Notes under the pieces: model-generated | Database searches by the model: none | What the model saw: only the letters and a program-made list of their open reading frames with translations | Told to the model about the DNA's origin: nothing | Made by a program: the position numbers and the translations under genes | Assembly (NCBI RefSeq): GCF_000011205.1 | Contig: NC_003106.2 | Coordinates: 2,184,001 to 2,248,000 of the forward strand | DNA: 64,000 nucleotides | Source of the DNA: Sulfurisphaera tokodaii str. 7 | Lineage (GTDB): Archaea > Thermoproteota > Thermoprotei_A > Sulfolobales > Sulfolobaceae | Direction: 5' to 3' | Shown here: piece after piece, positions 30,522 to 37,572 of the stretch | Numbering within the stretch: position 1 is the first letter of the stretch | Layout of the letters: each line of letters begins with the position of its first letter

Positions 30522-30573
30522 AGTCAGCGTCGGCCAAGTTCATCATATTCAGTGAGGGGTTCTTTCATCATTT
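30522..30573 (-). ncRNA. C/D box guide sRNA
   Basis: On the minus strand the order is box C ATGATGA (30565-30571), a 12-nt guide (30553-30564), D' CTGA (30549-30552), a 2-nt spacer, C' ATGATGA (30540-30546), a 12-nt guide (30528-30539), and D CTGA (30524-30527). All four boxes match consensus. A GTTATAAG-type TATA box lies about 30 bp upstream (around 30600). The guides are complementary to UGAGGGGUUCUU and CGUCGGCCAAGU. The targets are not known to me. It lies in the gap between ubiA and the GGCT gene. Confidence 0.82.
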
Positions 30574-30765
30574 TCAATAAAAATACATAGAAGTGGTCTT
30601 ATAACGTTTGATTTCGAAATGGTATCAGATATAAGTTTAATATCTTTATTTCTCTCCTCCCTCTGTTTTTCTTTCGTTTTTGAGTAAAGATTATTTTTAG
30701 ATCTTTTGAGATTGAAAGTTAACAAAGGTTTATCCTAGATTTGGTTTTTTCATGGAAAAAGATGG

Positions 30766-30819
30766 ATTCAGCCTCGGGTTCTATCTTCATAGTTCCGCAA
30801 AGGGCGGGCTTCATCATAA
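30766..30819 (-). ncRNA. C/D box guide sRNA overlapping the GGCT gene stop codon
   Basis: On the minus strand box C is ATGATGA (30811-30817), followed by a 13-nt guide, D' CGGA (30794-30797, degenerate), a 3-nt spacer, C' ATGAAGA (30784-30790), a 12-nt guide (30772-30783) and D CTGA (30768-30771). The C box contains the TGA stop codon of the upstream GGCT-like gene (30814-30816), so the RNA is probably cut from the 3' end of that mRNA. The second guide is complementary to CCUCGGGUUCUA, which includes the CGGGUUC of tRNA T arms; whether a tRNA is the target is open. Confidence 0.68.
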
Positions 30820-31626
30820 AAGTCCAGTACTCATACATCTATTTCCCCAATCGGTATTAAGTCCTTGTAAAATTAGATTTAAATATTCTTTTGATGGTTC
30901 TTTAGGATTTTCTTTATCTGGAGATACATAAGCGTATGCATAATATTCTTTTCCGTTTTCATCAACTACTTTTATAACGTCTCTCATATACTTTACTAGA
31001 TGTTGTTCAGCTTTGTCCAAGGCGTTTAATTCATCTTCTATCATTATATAAATATATCCACATATTTTACCATCTTTATCTTCTATCAAGTTTGCGCAAT
31101 ATCCCCATCTACATGGTATATTAAATATCATTCTATATCCACTTGCGATTGCATTAATTTTTTTGAGTATCTTTTTTACTCCTCTTTGTTTAAGAATCTC
31201 TTCGTTTGTGTTTTCAGCATAAGCGAAATAATTGAGAATAACAGGCATTCTTACATATTTTGAATAATCTCCTTCTTCTATTAGATCTCTTCCAGATATA
31301 TCTTGGTTATAAACATAAATATGTACGTCAGAAAGGTAATATCTTCTTTTATCATCAAAATATACTTTAGTTTTTTCTCTTATATATAAGTCATCTGGCC
31401 TACCTCTATAATCTTCTACTTTATCTAAGAGTAATATAGTATTATCGTCAACTTCATAAACCTCTCCATAAATTATGCCATCCCCTTTTACTACACCAGG
31501 ATAGCTACCAAGATCGTACATTTTGTAACCTTCAGTATATGCTAGACCTACAAATCTTGAATTCTCTAATAAATGATGTAATTCAAAACCATATCTCAAT
31601 GAGCCGTATACGAAAAGATACGGCAT
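30814..31626 (-). CDS. Tandem gamma-glutamylcyclotransferase-like (GGCT/AIG2) protein
   Basis: A 270-residue protein made of two GGCT-fold units. The first (1-125) begins with the family signature YLFVYGSLR and contains the LDKVEDY-type segment; the second (about 133-265) has YFAYAENTN and an EQHLV segment. The family cleaves gamma-glutamyl amines or related compounds. Archaea of this group lack glutathione, so the substrate is unclear. It follows a small hypothetical gene and nfeD on the same strand with almost no gaps, which suggests one operon. The stop codon lies inside the C box of a guide RNA. Confidence 0.75.
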   Translation of the reverse strand: MPYLFVYGSLRYGFELHHLLENSRFVGLAYTEGYKMYDLGSYPGVVKGDGIIYGEVYEVDDNTILLLDKVEDYRGRPDDLYIREKTKVYFDDKRRYYLSDVHIYVYNQDISGRDLIEEGDYSKYVRMPVILNYFAYAENTNEEILKQRGVKKILKKINAIASGYRMIFNIPCRWGYCANLIEDKDGKICGYIYIMIEDELNALDKAEQHLVKYMRDVIKVVDENGKEYYAYAYVSPDKENPKEPSKEYLNLILQGLNTDWGNRCMSTGLL

Positions 31627-31917
31627 TTATTCTTCACCCATATATTCTGCCCACAATTCTAACTCACTTAAATCCATTTTTCTCTTCTTAGTATTGCCTT
31701 CTATTATATATGCATTCTTTATTATAACTTCATCCCCATTTATTTCTCCTTCAATTTCTATTATCCTATTTTCACTTTCCATATCCTCATCTGAACTCAT
31801 TGCCTCTTTAATCGATGGAGGAGTGTAATGAATTATAACTTTGTTTTCGTTTCTAGTTACAGAATAACCGTAATTTTTCAATTTTTCAATAACTGAAAGT
31901 TTAATTTTTACCATCAC
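31627..31917 (-). CDS. Conserved hypothetical protein
   Basis: This 96-residue acidic protein is not one I recognise. It begins MMVKIKLSVIEKLKNYGYSV and has a beta-rich middle (KVIIHYTPPS, RIIEIEGEINGDEVII) with no cysteines or membrane helix. It overlaps nfeD upstream by 17 bp and abuts the GGCT gene downstream, so it belongs to the same operon and is very likely translated. Confidence 0.65.
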   Translation of the reverse strand: MMVKIKLSVIEKLKNYGYSVTRNENKVIIHYTPPSIKEAMSSDEDMESENRIIEIEGEINGDEVIIKNAYIIEGNTKKRKMDLSELELWAEYMGEE

Positions 31918-32266
31918 TTGTAAGCTTTTTAACTCTTAATTTTAAACCTTCCATTCCCGTTATAATTACTCTATCACCCTCTACAATAGGTTCTTCAGCT
32001 ATTGCTTTCCACATTTCACCTTCAATAACAACGTATCCTTCTCCATTTAATGGTATATCCTCTATAGCTTTTCCTATTTTCCCAACATAAGTGTAAAGGT
32101 TCCTTTTTCTTGTTTTATATATAACATAGCCTATTCTATAAGAGATAAAGCCAACAATTGCCATTGATGGTATTGCGACTATAGGGTTAGCGTATTCCCC
32201 AGTTAGTACTAAAGCGGCAATTACAATAGCTATAATTATAATTGGAATAACAATATGACTTACCAT
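31901..32266 (-). CDS. nfeD: NfeD-like membrane protein (OB-fold domain)
   Basis: With the ATG at 32266 the protein has 121 residues: two membrane helices (about 5-50) and a C-terminal OB-fold (about 60-115, YTYVGKIGKAIEDI, then GYVVIEG and VEGDRVIITG) as in NfeD proteins that bind stomatin-like partners. The stomatin gene itself is close by at 33.6 kb on the other strand. A longer open frame starts at 32344 but would begin upstream of the likely promoter (TATA at 32289-32298). The serine-protease domain found in long NfeD proteins is absent. Confidence 0.75.
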   Translation of the reverse strand: MVSHIVIPIIIIAIVIAALVLTGEYANPIVAIPSMAIVGFISYRIGYVIYKTRKRNLYTYVGKIGKAIEDIPLNGEGYVVIEGEMWKAIAEEPIVEGDRVIITGMEGLKLRVKKLTSDGKN

Positions 32267-32300
32267 AATATTTAATAGGAGTCGATAGAAAAATATTTTT
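32267..32300. promoter_or_regulatory. Mirrored divergent leaderless promoters of nfeD and the thermopsin-like gene
   Basis: Only 34 bp separate the two start codons. AATATTTAAT (32268-32277) is centred 28 bp before the rightward ATG, and AAAATATTTT (32289-32298) is centred 28 bp before the leftward ATG. Each TATA box lies next to the start of the other gene, so both mRNAs should be leaderless and the two promoters cannot be occupied independently. Confidence 0.6.
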
Positions 32301-33599
32301 ATGAAAATTTTAGCGATATTCCTAATAATATTTCTTGCTATCACACCACTTATTACATTATCCCTTTCAAGCTCAGCATTTACTGTATCATATCCTATGG
32401 GAATGTCATTTTATTCTCTATTTTCAACTTATTTTACAACTGAGGTAATGGGAGTTATTAATATAACATCAATGAATATAGGCTCTTCCTATTTGCCTAA
32501 CGGTCAATATTTAACTACGGGAAATGCGTCATTACAATTAAATGCAATGATTGATGGCTTATATTGGGCTCAGGATGTTATTTTATTTCATCAGATATCT
32601 AACAACGAATTTAAAGCTACTTTAGTTTTAAATCTTTGGAATTTAACTGGTCCTTTTACAATTCCCGTTAACGGTAGCGTTACCACATATCAAGGCCTAG
32701 GCGTTATTTGTTATCAAGGCCCCAGCTTTATTGTTACACTACCTACTTCAATTGTCTTATTTATGATTGATAATTCTACCTTGTATTTTGGTTACAACAT
32801 CGATAACAAATCTGGAATATTTTACAAAATACCATTAAGTGGGGAGTTTGAGATAGGTGGTTTATCTATTGCCGGAATTCCAAATGATGTAGAGTTCGTA
32901 TTTGGTGGACCAGGAGGTGGTAGTGTAGTAGATATGCAAGTAGAGGGTACAATGAATATCTATTTTATGCAGAGTGGGAAATTATCTCTAGTACCATATG
33001 CTTACTCAATTGGTTTTGATACTGCTGAATCAGTGGTAGGTGTAAGATCTTTAGCAAACCTTACAAATCTTTGGAAGCCGAATACTATATTATCTTCTGG
33101 TTCAGATGATGCAATAGTTTTATGGCCAGTAAAACCTGAGATTTCTACTCTTCAAAGGAATAGTACAGTATATGTAAACATAAGTTTCAACGGTAAACCA
33201 CTTTCAAACCAAAAAATTGTAATCGAAGATTTAGGCCTTACGGGTTTAGTTCCTATAAGCGTAAACTATACTAATGATTCTGGCTATGTGGTTTTCAATA
33301 ATATTTCCTCACCACTATATGTCGTTTATTATCCTGGTAATTTTACTTTGTCTTCAGACTATATAGTTTCTTCACCTATTATTAACTCTATTTTAACTCA
33401 TGTAAAGAGTATTTATGATAGTATGGTTAGTTTTCTAAAAAGTTATAATTTTAAGAAGTCAATATCGTCATTCTTTAACAACATTCACAGTGCGACATAT
33501 AGTGAATCCACAAGTGTAAATTATCTAATTTTAATCTATATTCTTGGATTCAGTGTCGGGATTGTAATTTCAGCTTTGTTGATAAGATTTAAACTCTAA
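32301..33599 (+). CDS. Thermopsin-like acid protease family protein (peptidase A5), membrane-anchored
   Basis: A 432-residue exported protein with a signal peptide (1-25). The YPMGMSFYSLF start of the mature domain, the ASLQLNAMIDGLYWAQDVI segment (about 75-95), the FVFGGPGGGS motif (about 196-205) and the YSIGFDTAES segment are those of thermopsins, the acid proteases of Sulfolobales. Unlike secreted thermopsin it ends in a hydrophobic helix (about 405-428) and a short basic tail, which should tie it to the membrane. The stomatin-like gene follows by 15 bp. Confidence 0.75.
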   Translation: MKILAIFLIIFLAITPLITLSLSSSAFTVSYPMGMSFYSLFSTYFTTEVMGVINITSMNIGSSYLPNGQYLTTGNASLQLNAMIDGLYWAQDVILFHQISNNEFKATLVLNLWNLTGPFTIPVNGSVTTYQGLGVICYQGPSFIVTLPTSIVLFMIDNSTLYFGYNIDNKSGIFYKIPLSGEFEIGGLSIAGIPNDVEFVFGGPGGGSVVDMQVEGTMNIYFMQSGKLSLVPYAYSIGFDTAESVVGVRSLANLTNLWKPNTILSSGSDDAIVLWPVKPEISTLQRNSTVYVNISFNGKPLSNQKIVIEDLGLTGLVPISVNYTNDSGYVVFNNISSPLYVVYYPGNFTLSSDYIVSSPIINSILTHVKSIYDSMVSFLKSYNFKKSISSFFNNIHSATYSESTSVNYLILIYILGFSVGIVISALLIRFKL

Positions 33600-33614
33600 A
33601 AACATATTATATTT

Positions 33615-34397
33615 ATGATATCAGTTGGAGAAATATTAGGATTAGTATTTCTGGTTATTATAATCCTTATCTTTTTAGCAATGTCTTTTAGGATAGTGAC
33701 TGAATGGCAGAGAGCTGTTGTCTTAAGGCTTGGTAGGGTTCTAGGCGTAAAAGGTCCTGGGATAATATTTCTTATACCTTTCGTTGATAGACCTTTATTA
33801 GTTGATTTAAGAATAGTTACTGTTGAAGTTCCACCACAGACTATAGTAACAAAAGATAATGTTACAGTTACTATAGATGCCGTAGTATATTACAAAGTAG
33901 TTGATCCTTTAAAGGCTGTTATCAGCGTAAGTAACTATCCGGCTGCGGTTTTAAATTATGCTCAGACTTCTCTAAGAGATATTGTTGGTCAAATGGAGTT
34001 AGATGAAATATTAACAAAAAGAGAAGAGATAAATAGGCGTTTACAAGAGATTCTTGACACTGTTACTGAAGGTTGGGGAATAAAAGTTACTCAAGTTACG
34101 GTTAGAGATATTAGATTATCTCCAGAGCTTTTATCTGCAATGGCAGAGCAAGCTAAAGCTGAAAGATTAAGAAGAGCTAAAATTATATTAAGTGAAGGAG
34201 AGAGACAAGCAGCCAATATATTAGCTGAAGCTTCGCTATCTTATCAAAATAATCCAGTTGCACTTCAATTAAGGTTCTTAGAAATGTTAAGTGATATTTC
34301 TCAAAGGGGTAATATGGTAATAGTAGTTCCAGCTGGACAAGAATTTTATGCTACCCTCTCTACACTTAAAAATGTAATCACATCGACTAAACAATAA
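33615..34397 (+). CDS. Stomatin/prohibitin-like SPFH-domain membrane protein
   Basis: A 260-residue protein with one N-terminal membrane helix (about 7-27), an SPFH domain (about 28-180, EWQRAVVLRLGRV, then GPGIIFLIPFVD, VTKDNVTVTIDAVVYY and LRDIVGQMELDEIL) and a helical C-terminal region. Such proteins assemble into membrane rings and pair with NfeD, whose gene is 1.3 kb away across the thermopsin-like gene. It probably shares an mRNA with the thermopsin-like protease, which suggests a membrane-bound proteolytic unit. Confidence 0.9.
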   Translation: MISVGEILGLVFLVIIILIFLAMSFRIVTEWQRAVVLRLGRVLGVKGPGIIFLIPFVDRPLLVDLRIVTVEVPPQTIVTKDNVTVTIDAVVYYKVVDPLKAVISVSNYPAAVLNYAQTSLRDIVGQMELDEILTKREEINRRLQEILDTVTEGWGIKVTQVTVRDIRLSPELLSAMAEQAKAERLRRAKIILSEGERQAANILAEASLSYQNNPVALQLRFLEMLSDISQRGNMVIVVPAGQEFYATLSTLKNVITSTKQ

Positions 34398-34448
34398 TCA
34401 GATGGACTAGGACACATCAAAGGTCAGTTTGTGGTCTTTTCATCATCT
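34396..34448 (-). ncRNA. C/D box guide sRNA
   Basis: On the minus strand: C ATGATGA (34440-34446), 12-nt guide (34428-34439), D' CTGA (34424-34427), C' TTGATGT (34414-34420), 12-nt guide (34402-34413), D CTGA (34398-34401). A TATA-like box around 34470-34479 is at the right distance for a start just before box C. The RNA begins in the gap before the ThiN gene and ends at the stop of the stomatin gene, which it touches in antisense. Guides are complementary to UUUGUGGUCUUU and AUGGACUAGGAC. Confidence 0.82.
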
Positions 34449-34476
34449 TTTTATTTTTTTATCCTTATCTGTATAT

Positions 34477-35028
34477 ATGAATGAAAGGGAAGAGGTTTTA
34501 ATAAAGTTAAAGCAGGCTGTTGATAATTTTGTTAGTGAAGATAGAGCGTATTTACTAATACCAGAAATAAGAACAAATATAGGCTATGCAATAAGTGATG
34601 CAAAAAGTGTTAATGACGTTGCGGCTATCCCTGGAAGACTAACTGTAGCTTTTAATAGAGTAATTTATTGTTTACCACCAGCCTTTGGTGCTTCTGATCA
34701 TGTGGCAAGAGTTATACTCACTGCTATGAGTTTTGATAAGAAAAAAAGAAGTTCAATTAACTTAAAATATTATAAAGACATCGTGGAGAAACTTCCTAGA
34801 GAAGATACGTTTATATTTAATCGTGAGGAAGAGCCTGAAGAGAGTAGGAAAGCTGAGGGCCATACGATGAATTTTATGATGAAAAGGGCTTATGAGAAGT
34901 TAAATAAGATACCTACTTACGTTGTTGACTTAGGTGGTTATGGAAAGGAACCAACAATATTTATACTAGAGGAAGATCCTCTTATTGTAGTTAAAAAGGC
35001 TCTTGATCTACTCAGATTTCTCGAATAA
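34477..35028 (+). CDS. Stand-alone ThiN-type thiamine-phosphate synthase domain protein
   Basis: With ATG 34477 as start the protein has 183 residues. The ThiN domain is clear: RTNIGYA, then SVNDVAAIPGRL and PPAFGASDHVARVIL. ThiN is the archaeal replacement for ThiE and joins the thiazole and pyrimidine halves of thiamine; it is often fused behind ThiD or a DNA-binding domain, whereas here it stands alone. A TATA-like box at about 34448-34456 gives a leaderless start at 34477; the open frame extends 48 bases further up but would begin upstream of transcription. Its 3' end overlaps padR by 21 bp. Confidence 0.78.
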   Translation: MNEREEVLIKLKQAVDNFVSEDRAYLLIPEIRTNIGYAISDAKSVNDVAAIPGRLTVAFNRVIYCLPPAFGASDHVARVILTAMSFDKKKRSSINLKYYKDIVEKLPREDTFIFNREEEPEESRKAEGHTMNFMMKRAYEKLNKIPTYVVDLGGYGKEPTIFILEEDPLIVVKKALDLLRFLE

Positions 35029-35466
35029 TTCAAGAATATCTTTTTTACAATTCTGTAGTATATTGCTAATTTGTTGTAGCTTTTTATTATCTACTTTTTC
35101 TCTGTTAATATATATTATGTAACCTATTTCAAATAGAGTATCAATTATTTCTCTCTTAATAGGACTATTGGGTGAAAAGAAATCTTCTCTTTCTCTTTTT
35201 AACCGGTTGAATTCTTCTATTCCTTTGTTAGTTAATTTATACATTTTCTTTCCATTTTCCTCAAATGCTTCTATGAGACCTTCATTTAATAATGATCTTA
35301 AAACTGGATATATGGATCCTGGGCTAGGTTTATAAAACCCCCCGGTCTTAGATTGAATGCTTTTTATTATCTCATAAACATACATAGGTTTTTCAGCGAG
35401 AGAGGAGATGACTAAAGATTTAAGTGCACCTCGTTTTATTCTATCAAGTGAAATTTTTCTCATCAA
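35008..35466 (-). CDS. PadR-family transcriptional regulator
   Basis: A 152-residue protein with the PadR winged helix at about residues 10-85 (LVISSLAEKPMYVYEIIKSI, GFYKPSPGSIYPVLRSL, LTNKGIEEF) and a helical C-terminal dimerisation part. It is divergent from the SQR-like oxidoreductase, with a near-perfect 17-bp palindrome between the two genes, so it probably regulates itself and that enzyme. The inducer is unknown. Confidence 0.85.
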   Translation of the reverse strand: MMRKISLDRIKRGALKSLVISSLAEKPMYVYEIIKSIQSKTGGFYKPSPGSIYPVLRSLLNEGLIEAFEENGKKMYKLTNKGIEEFNRLKREREDFFSPNSPIKREIIDTLFEIGYIIYINREKVDNKKLQQISNILQNCKKDILELFEKSE

Positions 35467-35521
35467 AAATACATTAACTTTAGGCTTTAAAAATAGTTTA
35501 ACACTTTTTTTAAATCATAAT

Positions 35522-35538
35522 TTTAGGGTAATCCTAAA
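35522..35538. promoter_or_regulatory. Palindromic operator candidate between padR and the SQR-like gene
   Basis: TTTAGGGTAATCCTAAA is symmetric at seven of eight position pairs. It stands directly upstream of TTTATAAAAT (35540-35549), the probable TATA box of the oxidoreductase gene, where a bound repressor would block TFB. The divergent PadR protein is the natural candidate to bind it. Confidence 0.55.
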
Positions 35539-35582
35539 CTTTATAAAATAAGTTTTTATGTAATTAAAGATAAAAAGCTCCT

Positions 35583-36716
35583 ATGAAAAAAGTAGTTATA
35601 GTGGGAGCTGGAAATGGGGGAACAGTTGTAGCTAATAACTTAGCTAAATATGATGAAGTAGAAGTAACAGTAATTGAGCCTTCAGAGTATCATTATTATC
35701 AACCTGGAATTGTAGATGTTGTTATGAGTTTTGAAAAAGAAGATAAGATAATGAGAAAAGTTAGTGAAGTATTAAATCCTAGGGCTAAACTAATCCAAGA
35801 TAGAGTAATAAAAGTTGACATAGAAAATAGAAAAGTTATAACACAAAAAGGTAAAGAAATAGAATATGAATACTTGGTCCTTGCTCCAGGTGTTATAAAC
35901 AAAGATATTGGGTTACCGCACTGGCATAATTTGGATGGGGCTATTAAACTGAGAGAACAAGTAAATTCTTTTAATGGAAAGAAAATAGTTGTTGGCTATT
36001 TCGGGATTATAAAATGTCCTATGGCACCTTTCGAATTTGCATTTTTATTAAGGCAGAGATTTCCTAAGGCTGATATAACGCTCATAAATCCAGTTTCTCA
36101 ACCTCCAGAACTACAAAAACCAATGGCTGAAAAATTAGGTAAGAGAGCAAAAGAATTGAATATAGAAGTTATAAGGGGAGTAAAAATAAAGGAGGTAGAC
36201 AAGGAGAAAAAGATGATATATGCTGATGATGGTCAAGTATTCTCTTATGATCTAGCGCTAATTGATACTCCAATTAGAGTTAGTGATGAATTTTCTAATC
36301 TAACTGACCAAAGTGGGTTTATTCCAGTTGATAAGGAAAAATTGAATTACAAAGATTATTCAGATGTATTCGTAGTTGGTGACGCTACAAATATTACCTT
36401 ACCTCCAAAGACTGGAGCAATAGCTCATTTCCAAGCTATTACTGTTAGTAGTAATATTATTAATGACATAAGAGGTTATGAAAAGAAGACTTTTGATGGA
36501 AAAGCAATGTGTGCTGGATATGCTGGCTATAATGAAGGTTTGTTTGTTTACATGGATTATAAAAAGAGTAAAGCAATAGGACCTTCTACGTTATATAACG
36601 CTGCAAAACGTGCTTTCCTTAATCTTTATTGGTATACCTTAACTGGAAAGATCGATTTTATGTTAGATCTTGTTTCAAGATACGTCAGCGGTGGTCCGAC
36701 AATCACCACTCAGTAG
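35583..36716 (+). CDS. Sulfide:quinone oxidoreductase-like FAD flavoprotein
   Basis: A 377-residue two-Rossmann flavoprotein: FAD-binding GAGNGG at 8-13, the EPSEYHYYQPG segment at 32-42, LAPGV at 100-104 and the second FAD site FVVGDATN at 263-270. The SQR-type cysteine in IIKCPMAPFEF is Cys145, and Cys310 lies near the C-terminus. Only these two cysteines occur, while canonical SQRs have three. That leaves SQR or an NDH-2-like quinone reductase possible. A C-terminal amphipathic region (about 335-370) would bind the membrane. The last 32 bp are antisense to a guide RNA. Confidence 0.8.
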   Translation: MKKVVIVGAGNGGTVVANNLAKYDEVEVTVIEPSEYHYYQPGIVDVVMSFEKEDKIMRKVSEVLNPRAKLIQDRVIKVDIENRKVITQKGKEIEYEYLVLAPGVINKDIGLPHWHNLDGAIKLREQVNSFNGKKIVVGYFGIIKCPMAPFEFAFLLRQRFPKADITLINPVSQPPELQKPMAEKLGKRAKELNIEVIRGVKIKEVDKEKKMIYADDGQVFSYDLALIDTPIRVSDEFSNLTDQSGFIPVDKEKLNYKDYSDVFVVGDATNITLPPKTGAIAHFQAITVSSNIINDIRGYEKKTFDGKAMCAGYAGYNEGLFVYMDYKKSKAIGPSTLYNAAKRAFLNLYWYTLTGKIDFMLDLVSRYVSGGPTITTQ

Positions 36717-36736
36717 TGCTCGACGTCATCATTCAG
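36685..36736 (-). ncRNA. C/D box guide sRNA (third of a back-to-back array)
   Basis: Minus strand: C ATGATGA (36726-36732), 12-nt guide (36714-36725), D' CTGA (36710-36713), 3-nt spacer, C' GTGATTG (36700-36706), 11-nt guide (36689-36699), D CTGA (36685-36688). The C box follows directly on the D box of the preceding RNA (36733-36736). The D half is antisense to the last codons and stop of the SQR-like gene. Guides are complementary to UAGUGCUCGACG and CGGUGGUCCGA. Confidence 0.8.
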
Positions 36737-36783
36737 TAAGGGAGCGATCTTCACCAATTATCTGTTTCTTCCCACTTCATCAC
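36733..36783 (-). ncRNA. C/D box guide sRNA (second of a back-to-back array)
   Basis: Minus strand: C GTGATGA (36777-36783), 12-nt guide (36765-36776), D' CAGA (36761-36764, one mismatch), 6-nt spacer, C' GTGAAGA (36748-36754), 11-nt guide (36737-36747), D CTGA (36733-36736). It abuts the first RNA's D box on one side and the third RNA's C box on the other. Guides are complementary to UUUCUUCCCACU and UAAGGGAGCGA. Confidence 0.75.
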
Positions 36784-36838
36784 TCAGATATTGCGGGTTC
36801 AATCACCAGTCATTAGGGGTGGAACAACATCATCGTTT
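36784..36838 (-). ncRNA. C/D box guide sRNA (first of a back-to-back array)
   Basis: Minus strand: C ACGATGA (36830-36836, one mismatch), a guide ending in GTTCCACCCCTA, D' ATGA (36810-36813), 3-nt spacer, C' GTGATTG (36800-36806), 12-nt guide (36788-36799), D CTGA (36784-36787). An A/T-rich TATA-like box at about 36852-36862 would start a transcript at about 36834-36838 that covers all three RNAs. The D guide is complementary to AUAUUGCGGGUU. Confidence 0.7.
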
Positions 36839-36864
36839 TTAATTTCGAATTTAATTTTTAACTT

Positions 36865-37572
36865 ATGATTTTAGATGAGATTATCGAGGAATTAAAGTTT
36901 GCTGTTAAAGGGAAGAAACTTATTAACACGTGTGTGGGAGTAACATATACTGCATCGCTATTAAATGATGGAAGTTTAGGGATTGCACACACTGTACCAG
37001 ACGGTTCTAATTCCTTAGCTGGCGAATTATTAGGAATGAACCTAGAGGATGTGATTAGTCTATTAAAAAATAATTCAATTGAAAGAGGTGTACTTCTCTC
37101 AATATTGAATGCAGTTAGTGAGATAACTAATCCTCAAGAGGGAGATCCCTTAGATCTTCTTGAAGGTGGAAAATTATGTGTTTTCGGTTACGCTCCTAGA
37201 ATAGATACTACTAAATTCTCCTCTATAATAGTCTATGATTTTCTATCTACTCAAGAGAGAAACCAAGGGAAAGTAGTGATTAAACCTTTTTCAACTTTTC
37301 GTGGCGAAGTTTGTGATTCTGCTGTTATATTTGGTTCTGCATTGGTTAATGGTTCAATAGATTTCATAGTAAAATCTATTTCTACGAATAATTTAGTCCT
37401 AGAAGGAATATCTTCTGTTTTTGCTCCTAAAACTTTAAAGAATTATGGATTTAATATGATAGGAAAAATAGTAGCTATAGATAAACTAAAAGCATTTAGA
37501 ATTGTATGTGAAGGCGGTGATCCTAGTAAGTTGGCTACATATACAAGAAAAATTTACGCTAAATTAGATTGA
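36865..37572 (+). CDS. DUF4213/DUF364-type protein (putative heavy-metal chelation family)
   Basis: A 235-residue protein. The N-terminal part (INTCVGVTYTASLLNDGSLG, then AHTVPDG) matches the DUF4213 pattern and the C-terminal part (about 100-225, FGYAPR, then GSALVNGSID and SSVFAPKTLKNYG) the DUF364 fold seen in proteins thought to bind metals or related to corrinoid/iron handling. No biochemical role is established. The ATG at 36865 is leaderless by the position of a TATA-like box near 36835-36843, which lies within the start of the oppositely directed guide-RNA array. It ends overlapping the next gene by 14 bp. Confidence 0.65.
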   Translation: MILDEIIEELKFAVKGKKLINTCVGVTYTASLLNDGSLGIAHTVPDGSNSLAGELLGMNLEDVISLLKNNSIERGVLLSILNAVSEITNPQEGDPLDLLEGGKLCVFGYAPRIDTTKFSSIIVYDFLSTQERNQGKVVIKPFSTFRGEVCDSAVIFGSALVNGSIDFIVKSISTNNLVLEGISSVFAPKTLKNYGFNMIGKIVAIDKLKAFRIVCEGGDPSKLATYTRKIYAKLD

